Below, one piece after another: positions 8,957 to 16,708 of a stretch of DNA of 64,000 nucleotides (its first letter is position 1; each line of letters begins with the position of its first letter). The notes under the pieces were generated by a model, which worked only from the letters and a program-made list of their open reading frames with translations, did no database searches and was not told the DNA's origin. Made by a program: the position numbers and the translations under genes. The DNA is taken from the NCBI GenBank assembly GCA_021770065.1, contig JAETRR010000007.1, positions 1-64,000 of the forward strand, written 5' to 3'. Source of the DNA: Lachnoclostridium sp. Lineage in GTDB: Bacteria; Bacillota; Clostridia; Lachnospirales; Lachnospiraceae.

Positions 8957-11671
8957 ATGGGAATTTCATTAGAAAACAGGCCTGTAAAATATATGTGCGC
9001 GGGCCTTTTGGCCCATGTGGATGCCGGTAAAACCACCCTGGCGGAAGCTATGCTCTATCAGAGCGGGAGTATCCGGAGTCTCGGGCGTGTGGACCATGGT
9101 ACGGCGGTTCTGGATACTCATGAGCTGGAGCGGTCGAGGGGAATCACGATCTTCTCCAAGCAGGCCCGGCTGCTCCTGGGCGGGAGAGAGGTTACGCTTC
9201 TTGATACGCCGGGACATGTGGACTTCTCTGCGGAGATGGAGCGGACTCTGCAGGTGCTGGACTGTGCCATACTCATTATCAGCGGAGCCGATGGAGTGCA
9301 GGGACATGTGCGGACTTTGTGGAGGCTCCTTAAGCAGTATGAGGTTCCTGTGTTTCTTTTTGTCAATAAGATGGATCAGCAGGGGGCGGACCGACGGAAG
9401 CTCTTAGAAGAATTAAAGGAGAAGCTTAGCGGCCGGTGCGTGGATTTTGGCCCGGACAGGCCGAAGAGTGAGCTCTGGGAGGATCTGGCTGTCTGTCACG
9501 AGGATCTGCTGGATGCTTATCTGGAACGGGGATGCCTGGAGGATAAGGAGATTAGAGAGCAGATTGCCGGGAGGAATGTGTTCCCCTGTTATTTCGGATC
9601 GGCTCTTCGCCTGGAAGGTGTGGACGCCCTGCTTGCAGGTCTTGAGCGCTTCGGAACCGATACTGTGCGCGCTCCGGAATTTGGGGCAAGGGTGTATAAA
9701 ATCAGCCGGGATGCACAGGGAAACCGGCTGACGCACCTTAAGCTTACCGGGGGGAGTCTGAAGGTGAAGACGCTTTTGAAAGGAGGCTCGGGCCAGGAGG
9801 AGTGGGAGGAAAAGATCGATCAGATCCGCCTCTATTCGGGGGAAAGCTTTCGGACGGTTTCAGAGGTGTCTGCCGGAAGGATCTGCGCAGTAACGGGCCT
9901 GACCCGGACAAAGGCCGGGGACGGGCTTGGCAGCGAGGGGAGGGCGGCAGATCCTTTGCTGGAGCCGGTTTTGACTTATCAGCTTTTGCTTCCGAAGGAT
10001 TGTGATGTTCACGGGATGCTCTCGAAGCTTCGCAGGCTGGAGGAGGAGCTGCCGGAGCTGCATGTGGTCTGGAAGGATGCTCTGGGTGAGATTCATATCC
10101 AGGTTATGGGAGCAGTCCAGCTTGAGATCCTGAAAAGCCTTCTTCTGGAGCGGTTCGGGGCGGAGGTGGAATTTGGCCCGGGGAGCATTATTTATAAGGA
10201 AACGATTGCATCCGTGGTGGAAGGTGTGGGACACTTTGAGCCTCTGAGACATTATGCGGAGGTACATCTTTTACTGGAGCCGGGAGAGCCCGGAAGCGGT
10301 GTGGTGCTGGGGAGCAGCTGCAGTGAGGATGCGTTGGATCGGAACTGGCAGCGGCTGATTCTCACCCATCTGGCAGAGCGGAAGCATCCGGGAGTGCTTG
10401 TGGGAGCGGAGCTTACGGATGTGAAGATTACACTGGCGGCAGGAAAGGCTCACTTAAAGCATACGGAGGGCGGAGATTTCCGTCAGGCTTCCTACAGGGC
10501 GGTCCGGCAGGGGCTTCGGCAGGCAGAGAGTGTGCTTTTGGAGCCGTTTTATGAATTCCGCCTGGAGGTTCCTGCCGATAAGGTGGGACGGGCTATGGCG
10601 GATATCCAGAAAATGTCGGGAACTTTCTCGGATCCGGAGCCGGAGGGGGAAGCGGTGGTCCTTACGGGGACGGCGCCTGTGTCTGCCATGGGGGAATATC
10701 AGGCGGAGGTTCATGCCTATACCCGGGGGACGGGCCGCCTGTTCTGTACCTTAAAGGGCTATGGCCCCTGCCATAATGCAAAAGAGGTGATTGAAGCTGC
10801 AGGCTACGATCCGGATCAGGATGCGGAGAATCCCACAGGTTCTGTTTTCTGTGCCCATGGGGCGGGCTTTTATGTTCCCTGGAATCAGGTGCCGGACTAT
10901 ATGCATCTGGAAAGCGTGAAGAAGACGGCCTGCCGTACTGCTTCGGGAAAGGCTGTTTCAAGGCAGAGCCCGGCTTCCTGGGACTTTGCGGATCCCAAGG
11001 AATTGGAAGAGATCTTTGTCCGTACTTACGGCCCTATCCGCAGGGACCGGCAGGGAGTGGGACGTGTGGAGAGAAGCTTTCACCGGGATCCGGGGGAGCA
11101 GCCTTTAAAGAGAAAAGAGGCGCAGAAACCGGAAAAGGAATATCTGCTTGTGGACGGATATAATATTATATTTTCCTGGGAGGAGCTCAAAGAGCTGGCA
11201 GCAGTCAATCTGGAGGCGGCAAGAGGGAAGCTTATGGATATTCTCTGTAATCTTCAGGGATACCGGAAAAATACGGTGATTCTTGTATTTGATGCCTATC
11301 GTGTGGAGGGCAGCAGAGGAAGCATTTCCAAGTATCATAATATCCATGTGGTTTATACAAAAGAGGCGGAGACGGCGGATCAGTATATTGAGAAGACGGT
11401 CCATGAGCTTGGGCGGCAGTATGAGGTTACGGTGGCTACCTCGGATGCGCTGGAGCAGGTGATTATTATGGGCCAGGGGGCGAAACGGATGTCTGCGCAG
11501 AGGCTTCTTTTGGAGGTTGAGAATGTGAATGCAGAGCTTCGGGACAGTTTTCTTGCACAGTATTCCGGGAGCAGGCAGTATCTGCTTGAAAATCTGCCGG
11601 AGGAGCTGGCGCGGTTTATGGAGGAGGTACGCCTGGGGAAACGAAGCTTTGAGGAGATGCCGCCGTCTTAG
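8957..11671 (+). CDS. Tet(M)/EF-G-like ribosomal GTPase fused to a C-terminal NYN (YacP/Rae1-like) nuclease domain
   Basis: 904 residues, much longer than the ~640 of Tet(M)/Tet(O)/Tet(W). G motifs: AHVDAGKTT (19-27), DTPGHVDF (82-89), NKMD (136-139). The EF-G-like domains follow and end in the region around GYGPCHNAKEV and FYVPWNQVPDYM, typical of ribosomal protection proteins. After a charged linker, residues ~727-904 form a NYN domain (LLVDGYNIIF, VILVFDAYRV, TADQYIEKTV, VATSDALEQ), the fold of B. subtilis YacP/Rae1, which cuts mRNA in the ribosomal A site. The GTPase half suggests binding at the same site. Whether it gives tetracycline resistance is unknown; it is not a close copy of the mobile tet genes and sits in ordinary chromosomal context. 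Confidence 0.88.
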   Translation: MGISLENRPVKYMCAGLLAHVDAGKTTLAEAMLYQSGSIRSLGRVDHGTAVLDTHELERSRGITIFSKQARLLLGGREVTLLDTPGHVDFSAEMERTLQVLDCAILIISGADGVQGHVRTLWRLLKQYEVPVFLFVNKMDQQGADRRKLLEELKEKLSGRCVDFGPDRPKSELWEDLAVCHEDLLDAYLERGCLEDKEIREQIAGRNVFPCYFGSALRLEGVDALLAGLERFGTDTVRAPEFGARVYKISRDAQGNRLTHLKLTGGSLKVKTLLKGGSGQEEWEEKIDQIRLYSGESFRTVSEVSAGRICAVTGLTRTKAGDGLGSEGRAADPLLEPVLTYQLLLPKDCDVHGMLSKLRRLEEELPELHVVWKDALGEIHIQVMGAVQLEILKSLLLERFGAEVEFGPGSIIYKETIASVVEGVGHFEPLRHYAEVHLLLEPGEPGSGVVLGSSCSEDALDRNWQRLILTHLAERKHPGVLVGAELTDVKITLAAGKAHLKHTEGGDFRQASYRAVRQGLRQAESVLLEPFYEFRLEVPADKVGRAMADIQKMSGTFSDPEPEGEAVVLTGTAPVSAMGEYQAEVHAYTRGTGRLFCTLKGYGPCHNAKEVIEAAGYDPDQDAENPTGSVFCAHGAGFYVPWNQVPDYMHLESVKKTACRTASGKAVSRQSPASWDFADPKELEEIFVRTYGPIRRDRQGVGRVERSFHRDPGEQPLKRKEAQKPEKEYLLVDGYNIIFSWEELKELAAVNLEAARGKLMDILCNLQGYRKNTVILVFDAYRVEGSRGSISKYHNIHVVYTKEAETADQYIEKTVHELGRQYEVTVATSDALEQVIIMGQGAKRMSAQRLLLEVENVNAELRDSFLAQYSGSRQYLLENLPEELARFMEEVRLGKRSFEEMPPS

Positions 11672-11679
11672 CTTTTATA

Positions 11680-11802
11680 CCCTTCGGGTACCCCGTTAAT
11701 TCAAATCCCTTCGGGATGGGTGGACTTCGTCCATTAAGGTATAGAAATTCACATGCGCCCCATTGGCGCACTACCATAAATGAAAGTCGGCAGCGGCGCA
11801 TG
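11680..11802. repeat. Cluster of short hairpins after the GTPase gene
   Basis: Four small stem-loops in a row. Two have UUCG loops: ACCC-UUCG-GGGT type near 11690 and ATCCC-UUCG-GGAT near 11705. A third is TGGA/TCCA around 11721. A fourth is GCGCC/GGCGC around 11755-11769. The CATGCGCC at 11752-11759 can also pair with GGCGCATG at 11795-11802, an alternative to the local hairpin. No T-tract follows, so this is not a standard terminator. It may be a dispersed palindromic repeat or a leader structure of the next gene. Confidence 0.45.
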
Positions 11803-11881
11803 GGGCATCCATGAACTTAGTTTTCTGTTGCGCGGAAAAGGGATCCTATACGATAATAAGGATAAGGAGTGTTTACATAAT

Positions 11882-13018
11882 ATGAACAAAAAAGAAATAT
11901 CAGAGATCAAAAAGCAGTTTACCCCGGAGCACTGCGCTCTCACGCGGATGTGCGGCTGCTATGTGGACGGGGAGAAGAATAAGAAAACGAAGATGCAGGA
12001 GGCTTTCTTATCTCTGCCGGAGGAGGAAGCGTTTAAGTATTTTGAGATTTTTAGGAAAGCCCTGTCGGGAACGATTGGAAAAAATCTTCTGAATCTGGAA
12101 TTTCCGCTGGATACGGAGATGCCGGGTGGGACACAGGAATTTTTGATGAAGCTGAAAAACAGCCGTTTGACGGAGGAAGCTCTGGTGGAGGCGTTTTATG
12201 ACCGGATTATTGAGACTTTTCCCTATGGTGAGAATTATCTGATTCTTCTGGTTCACGGGGCTTACGATATTCCGGGCCGCTCTTCGGACAATGAGGAAAT
12301 GTTCGATGCTTCCGATGAGGTTTACGAGTATCTGTTATGCACCATCTGTCCGGTAAAACTGTCTAAGGCGGGCTTAAGCTATGATGCGGACGGCAACCGT
12401 TTCGGAGCCAGGACCAGGGACTGGCTGGTGGAGCTTCCCATGGCCGGATTCCTGTTCCCGGCTTTCCGGGATCGGAGTACGGATCTTCACAGTATGCTGT
12501 ACTATTCCAAGAATCCGGAGGAGTTAAATGAACTCTTTGCAGAGAGTATGTTCGGCTGCCCGGTACCTTTGTCCGCCGGGGGCCAGAAGGAGACCTTTAA
12601 TGCGATTATTGAGGAAACCCTGGGCGAGGACTGTGCTTATGAAGTGGTTCGGAATATCCATGAAAAGCTCCATGAACTGGTGGAGGAGCGTAAAGATGAG
12701 CCGGAGCCGGTGACTTTGGACAAGACCGGGGTAAAGCATATCCTCTCAGCCAGCGGTGTGGAGGCGGAAAAGCTTGAGGAGCTTGAAGAACACTATGAGG
12801 TGACGGCCGGGGAGCAGACGCAGTTTCTTGCCTCCAATGTGATGAATACCCGGAAGTTTGAGATCAAGACGCCGGATATTGTGATTCAGGTGAATCCGGA
12901 ACGGGCTGATCTGGTGGAAACACGAATGATTGACGGGCGGCAGTGTCTGGTCATCGGAGTGGATGATCATGTGGAAGTGAATGGAATTCTGGTGAAAACA
13001 ATCATGGAAGAGGGATAA
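11882..13018 (+). CDS. DUF4317 domain protein
   Basis: 378 residues from the ATG at 11882, which has AAGGAG about 13 nt upstream. The open frame continues further up, but the part upstream of this ATG overlaps the hairpin region and does not look coding. The N-terminus (MNKKEISEIKKQFTPEHCAL, then a CGCYV motif) marks the DUF4317 family, found almost only in Clostridia. It has no signal peptide, membrane segment or recognised catalytic motif. Its TAA shares one base with the ATG of the GreA-like gene, so the two are translationally coupled. That link to transcription is the only hint of function. Confidence 0.8.
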   Translation: MNKKEISEIKKQFTPEHCALTRMCGCYVDGEKNKKTKMQEAFLSLPEEEAFKYFEIFRKALSGTIGKNLLNLEFPLDTEMPGGTQEFLMKLKNSRLTEEALVEAFYDRIIETFPYGENYLILLVHGAYDIPGRSSDNEEMFDASDEVYEYLLCTICPVKLSKAGLSYDADGNRFGARTRDWLVELPMAGFLFPAFRDRSTDLHSMLYYSKNPEELNELFAESMFGCPVPLSAGGQKETFNAIIEETLGEDCAYEVVRNIHEKLHELVEERKDEPEPVTLDKTGVKHILSASGVEAEKLEELEEHYEVTAGEQTQFLASNVMNTRKFEIKTPDIVIQVNPERADLVETRMIDGRQCLVIGVDDHVEVNGILVKTIMEEG

Positions 13019-13521
13019 TGATGCAGGAACAATTGACAAAGAGTGACGTGGCAAAAATTGAGGCAGAGATTGAGCACCGCAAACTGGTGGTTCGGAAGGA
13101 AGCCATTGAGGCCGTAAAGGAGGCGCGATCCCACGGGGACTTGAGTGAAAATTTTGAGTATTATGCGGCCAAGCGTGACAAAAACCGGAATGAGAGCCGC
13201 ATCCGCTATCTGGAGCGGATGCTTCGGACGGCTAAGATTGTTTCGGATGAATCAGAAGCCGATGAGGTGGGCCTTAACAATCTGGTGGAGTTGTATTTTG
13301 AGGAAGATGACGAGACAGAGCAGGTGAAGTTAGTAACATCGATCCGCGGCAATTCCCTGGATGGGCGGATCAGTATCGAGTCCCCTCTGGGCAAGGCCAT
13401 CCGGGGGCACAGAGTGGGCGACCGGGTGCATGTACAGGTGAATGAGGGGTACGGGTATGAGGTAGTGATAAAGGCCATCGACAAGTCCGGGGATGACGGG
13501 GATGATATCCGGGGGTTTTAA
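13018..13521 (+). CDS. GreA/GreB family transcription elongation factor
   Basis: 167 residues. The N-terminal two-helix coiled coil carries SHGDLSENFEYYAAK, the usual GreA tip with its acidic residues; these enter the RNA polymerase secondary channel and stimulate cleavage of backtracked RNA. The C-terminal FKBP-like half follows (SPLGKAIRGHRVGDRVHVQV). The length fits GreA (about 158-160). It starts inside the TAA of the DUF4317 gene; a second ATG lies 3 nt later. In low-GC Gram-positives a second GreA-like gene often coexists with the main one, so I leave the symbol empty. Confidence 0.85.
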   Translation: MMQEQLTKSDVAKIEAEIEHRKLVVRKEAIEAVKEARSHGDLSENFEYYAAKRDKNRNESRIRYLERMLRTAKIVSDESEADEVGLNNLVELYFEEDDETEQVKLVTSIRGNSLDGRISIESPLGKAIRGHRVGDRVHVQVNEGYGYEVVIKAIDKSGDDGDDIRGF

Positions 13522-13535
13522 ACATATTAAAAAAG

Positions 13536-13544
13536 TGTTATACT
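13536..13544 (+). promoter_or_regulatory. Extended -10 promoter for the FMN reductase gene
   Basis: TGT followed by TATACT (13539-13544). The -35 is poor (TTTTAA at 17 nt). The predicted start near 13551 lies inside the first copy of the 29-nt repeat, so the whole repeat-hairpin region is part of the leader RNA. Confidence 0.45.
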
Positions 13545-13547
13545 GGA

Positions 13548-13632
13548 CTTTACCCTTTAGTGCCATCGCGCAGCGACAGGTAAAAGCCGGTGTGTCGAAG
13601 CGGCTTTACCCTTTAGTGCCATCGCGCAGCGA
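13548..13632 (+). repeat. Two exact 29-nt direct repeats flanking a hairpin
   Basis: The same 29 nt occurs at 13548-13576 and 13604-13632. Each starts CTTTACCCTTTAGTGCC and ends in a mini-hairpin TCGC-GCA-GCGA. Between them, 13579-13589 (GGTAAAAGCCG) pairs with 13601-13610 (CGGCTTTACC) with a single bulged base. The unit sits between the promoter and the ribosome binding site of the FMN reductase gene. It looks like a dispersed palindromic element or a structured leader. Confidence 0.6.
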
Positions 13633-13653
13633 TTTAGAATAGGAGGATAAGAT

Positions 13654-14271
13654 ATGAAGGTTTTATTGATTAACGGAAGTCCCCATGCAAAAGGCAATAC
13701 CTACATTGCCCTTCACGAGATGGAGCAGGTATTTGCGGCGGAAGGCGTGGAGACAGAGCTGATTCATGTCGGCAATAAGGATATCCGGGGATGCATTGCC
13801 TGCGGTTCCTGCGCCAGAAATGGAAAATGTGTTTTTGAGGATCTGGTAAATGAGACGGCGCCCAAGTTCGAAGCGTGCGACGGTCTGATAGCGGCAAGCC
13901 CGGTATATTATGCGTCGGCCAATGCCACGCTTGTGGCTTTCCTGGATCGGTTGTTCTACAGTACAGGCTTTGACAAGACCATGAAGGTAGGAGCCAGTGT
14001 TGTCGCGGCAAGACGGGGCGGCTTATCGGCGACATTTGATGAGCTTAATAAGTATTTTACAATATCCGGAATGCCGGTTGCCTCCAGCCAGTATTGGAAC
14101 AGCATTCACGGAAGGGCCCAGGGAGAGGCGTCCCAGGATGCGGAGGGTCTGCAGACCATGCGCACGCTTGCAAGAAATATGACGTTTCTCATGAAGAGCA
14201 TTGCCCTTGGGAAAGAACAGTATGGGCTGCCGGAAAAGGAAGAGCCCCAGAGGACACATTTTATCCGGTGA
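13654..14271 (+). CDS. NADPH-dependent FMN reductase / iron-sulfur flavoprotein family
   Basis: 205 residues with a flavodoxin-like fold: the N-terminal LLINGSPHAKGNT is the FMN-phosphate loop, and SPVYYASANATLVAFLDR is the usual flavin-binding middle part. Four Cys in CIACGSCARNGKC (C47, C50, C53, C59) resemble the compact cluster motif of archaeal and clostridial iron-sulfur flavoproteins; the third-fourth spacing supports a cluster but does not prove it. A good AGGAGG lies 8 nt before the ATG. Likely a cytosolic NAD(P)H:flavin or quinone reductase. It follows a repeat-rich leader. Confidence 0.85.
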   Translation: MKVLLINGSPHAKGNTYIALHEMEQVFAAEGVETELIHVGNKDIRGCIACGSCARNGKCVFEDLVNETAPKFEACDGLIAASPVYYASANATLVAFLDRLFYSTGFDKTMKVGASVVAARRGGLSATFDELNKYFTISGMPVASSQYWNSIHGRAQGEASQDAEGLQTMRTLARNMTFLMKSIALGKEQYGLPEKEEPQRTHFIR

Positions 14272-14315
14272 TAAATCAGGCAGCAGGTTAGTTAGCTGCG
14301 GCGGAAGCTGATTCG

Positions 14316-14342
14316 AGGCAGGTATCCTTTGGGTGCCTGCCT
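14316..14342 (+). other. Hairpin just upstream of the carboxypeptidase gene
   Basis: AGGCAGG (14316-) pairs with CCTGCCT (ending 14342), extended by ATCC/GGGT with one mismatch. No T-run follows. It ends a few bases before the GAGGGGT ribosome binding site, so it could affect translation or mark an RNA end. Confidence 0.4.
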
Positions 14343-14356
14343 GAGGGGTAAGTTAT

Positions 14357-15949
14357 ATGAAGTTATCGCGTATTTCCAAGTCAATTTTATTACCTTTTTT
14401 TGTTCTCGGCATGTTTTTTTCCTGTTCGGTGATAGCTGATGCAAAGACGACGGCATCTCTGGAAGAGACCGCCGAGGATGTTCTGGAACAGGAACGGCAG
14501 GCTGTTTATGATAAAAAAATTGATTCTAATTCTATCGAAAACTGGCCGCAGGGACCGCAGATTTATGCCGAATCAGCAATTGTTATGGAGGCGTCTACGG
14601 GAACTGTTCTTTATAATAAAGATATGCATATGGTAAATTATCCGGCCAGTATTACTAAGATCATGACAGCGCTTGTTACACTGGAACATTGTTCGCTGGA
14701 TGAGATAGTGAGTTATTCATATTATGCTACTCATTCGATTGAGGCCGGAAGCAGTACCATAGGGACTACGGAAGGTGAAGAACTTACTGTAGAAGAGTCG
14801 CTTTATGCCCTCCTTTTGGAATCTGCCAACGAATGCGGAAACGGATTAGCCGAACATGTGGCTGGTTCCATAGATGCTTTTGTTACGATGATGAATGAAA
14901 AGGCTTTGGAACTTGGATGCAGGAATACCCATTTTGTTAATCCGCATGGTCTTCCCGATGAAGATCATTATACTTCAGCTTATGATATGGCATTAATTAC
15001 GCAGGCAGCTCTTCAATATGAAGATTTTATCCGGATTTCCGGAGCGGAACGATATCAGATACCGGCAACGAACAAAGATAATGAAATCACTTATATGAAA
15101 AATCATCATAAGATGATTGCTTCATACAATGGAGATGAACGCTTTCTGGATGATACGGTAATTGCCGGAAAAACAGGTTATACTTCTGCCGCAAAGAATA
15201 CATTGGTTACTGTTGCAAGACGCAGCGGCATGACGTTTATTGTTATTACAATGCATACAAGTCCGACAGCAGAAACGGGAATTCCCACATATACGGATAC
15301 AGCGTTGCTTCTTAATTATGCTTCCGAGAATTTTAAAAAAGTGAATGCAGCAGCAAATGAGACAAATTTTTTGCTGTCAAAAGCGAGTGGTTTCCCCGGA
15401 ACAAATTTTATATTTGAACAGCGCATGCCGTCTTTTTGCATTCATGCAGATGACAGCATTATTCTTCCGGACGAAGCAGATTTCAAAGATGCTTCGCCTA
15501 GACTTGTTTTTACAGATAGCAGCCTGGAGCCGGATACGATTGCATTTATCCTTTATACTTATAAAGATCACCCTGTTGGCTCTGCTGCTATTAAATATGA
15601 AGAAATAACAGCAAAGAATCCCGCTTTTGATAGTGAAGATATTTTAATGGAAAAGAATGATATAACTATAGCAGGCCGGGCGGTTTCCCAAAAACATTTT
15701 ATCATAGTTAACATACGGGTGATTTGTTTTAGCGCAATTATCATAAGTATTATCATAAGCAGTATTTTTGTGCTTTATAAATTAATTCACTACATAATAG
15801 ATAAAAATAAATTCTCCATTAAAAATTTATATTGGAGACAGAGACGCAGGCGTAAATGTTTTGCAGCTGGCAGAAAAAAGAGCATATATTTTAAAAATAA
15901 TTATCGCAGAGCTTCTGAAAGAAAGGGTTTTGATGATATCGATCTTTAA
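14357..15949 (+). CDS. D-alanyl-D-alanine carboxypeptidase (peptidase S11) with C-terminal membrane anchor
   Basis: 530 residues. A signal peptide (residues ~1-29, hydrophobic LLPFFVLGMFFSCSVIADA) leads into the penicillin-binding core with all three motifs: S98-I-T-K101, S156-A-N158 and K272-T-G274. The enzyme trims the terminal D-Ala of peptidoglycan stem peptides outside the membrane. A TM helix (about 450-480, rich in Ile) and a very basic ~50-residue cytoplasmic tail follow; this tail is unlike the amphipathic end of typical DacA. The gene is clearly more AT-rich than its left neighbours, as is the next gene, which may indicate a different origin. Confidence 0.9.
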   Translation: MKLSRISKSILLPFFVLGMFFSCSVIADAKTTASLEETAEDVLEQERQAVYDKKIDSNSIENWPQGPQIYAESAIVMEASTGTVLYNKDMHMVNYPASITKIMTALVTLEHCSLDEIVSYSYYATHSIEAGSSTIGTTEGEELTVEESLYALLLESANECGNGLAEHVAGSIDAFVTMMNEKALELGCRNTHFVNPHGLPDEDHYTSAYDMALITQAALQYEDFIRISGAERYQIPATNKDNEITYMKNHHKMIASYNGDERFLDDTVIAGKTGYTSAAKNTLVTVARRSGMTFIVITMHTSPTAETGIPTYTDTALLLNYASENFKKVNAAANETNFLLSKASGFPGTNFIFEQRMPSFCIHADDSIILPDEADFKDASPRLVFTDSSLEPDTIAFILYTYKDHPVGSAAIKYEEITAKNPAFDSEDILMEKNDITIAGRAVSQKHFIIVNIRVICFSAIIISIIISSIFVLYKLIHYIIDKNKFSIKNLYWRQRRRRKCFAAGRKKSIYFKNNYRRASERKGFDDIDL

Positions 15950-15995
15950 AACATTTTTTTATATAATAACATCCGTTTTGAAAGGTAGTTTTTGA

Positions 15996-16526
15996 ATGGG
16001 GAAGATTTATTTTCGTTTGCCGGATCACGATCAAGAATATGCGATAGAAGAGTTTATGAAAGAATTTTCTGATGCAGAAGAATTTGTCATAGATGGATCG
16101 GCTGGATTGCAAGATGCAAAAGGAATTGCCTTATGGATAAATACTCTTGAAAAACGAAGAAAAAGTAATTCTCTTATGGATGGTTATGTCCCATCGACAG
16201 TATATTTAGCTTACAATCACAGTAAAGAGTTGGTGGGTATTGCAGACATTAGGCATTATCTGAATGAAGCACTGTTATATTGCGGCGGACATATAGGATA
16301 CAGTGTCCGGCCGTCTAAAAGAAATCAGGGATATGGCAGTTCCATTCTGCAGGAAGCATTAGAGATATGTAAACGGACAAATAAATTCGAAAAAGTATTG
16401 CTGACGTGCAGCAGCGACAATATACCAAGTATTAAAATCATCATAAAAAACGGCGGCGAATATGAAAATACAGTAGTTTATGACGGCAAAATGAAAAACA
16501 GATATTGGATTAACTTGTTGAGTTAG
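15996..16526 (+). CDS. GNAT family N-acetyltransferase
   Basis: 176 residues. The acetyl-CoA pyrophosphate loop is in SVRPSKRNQGYGSSIL, preceded by the beta-strand HIGYSV, and followed by a LTCSSDNIPSIKIIIKNGG end typical of the family. The N-terminus resembles small predicted acetyltransferases of Firmicutes. Substrate unknown. It is AT-rich like the carboxypeptidase before it (46-nt gap). Confidence 0.85.
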   Translation: MGKIYFRLPDHDQEYAIEEFMKEFSDAEEFVIDGSAGLQDAKGIALWINTLEKRRKSNSLMDGYVPSTVYLAYNHSKELVGIADIRHYLNEALLYCGGHIGYSVRPSKRNQGYGSSILQEALEICKRTNKFEKVLLTCSSDNIPSIKIIIKNGGEYENTVVYDGKMKNRYWINLLS

Positions 16527-16602
16527 GGGCAGCTTGTGTTACTGGCCACGGAGTGAAAAGTAACCGGTCTGTCTGCCTTTCCCGGTTGAAAATAAATTTG
16601 TT

Positions 16603-16631
16603 TTGTCATTGGACAGGACATACTATATAAT
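16603..16631 (+). promoter_or_regulatory. Sigma-A promoter of the ATPase-TPR pair
   Basis: TTGTCA (16603-16608), 17 nt, TATAAT (16626-16631). One mismatch in the -35, perfect -10. The predicted start near 16638 leaves a leader of about 70 nt before an AAAGGAG site. Confidence 0.75.
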
Positions 16632-16708
16632 AAGGGTGTATTGCCAGAGCAGATTACGATTGCGCTGCTTTTTAGAGAGCGGCGTATCCTGATGAAAGGA
16701 GCAGTCAA

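Noticed and set aside
8957-11671. Acquired tetracycline-resistance gene tet(M)/tet(W)
   Set aside because: It has the family fold but an extra nuclease domain, a short leader instead of the tet(M) attenuator, and no transposon genes nearby. Resistance cannot be claimed.
13548-13632. A two-repeat CRISPR array (29-nt repeats, 27-nt spacer)
   Set aside because: Only two copies, the 'spacer' pairs with the repeat edge as a hairpin, and no cas gene is near. A structured leader or dispersed repeat fits better.
14357-16526. A genomic island from the drop in GC content
   Set aside because: Only composition differs; no integrase, tRNA, direct repeats or mobile genes mark the edges.
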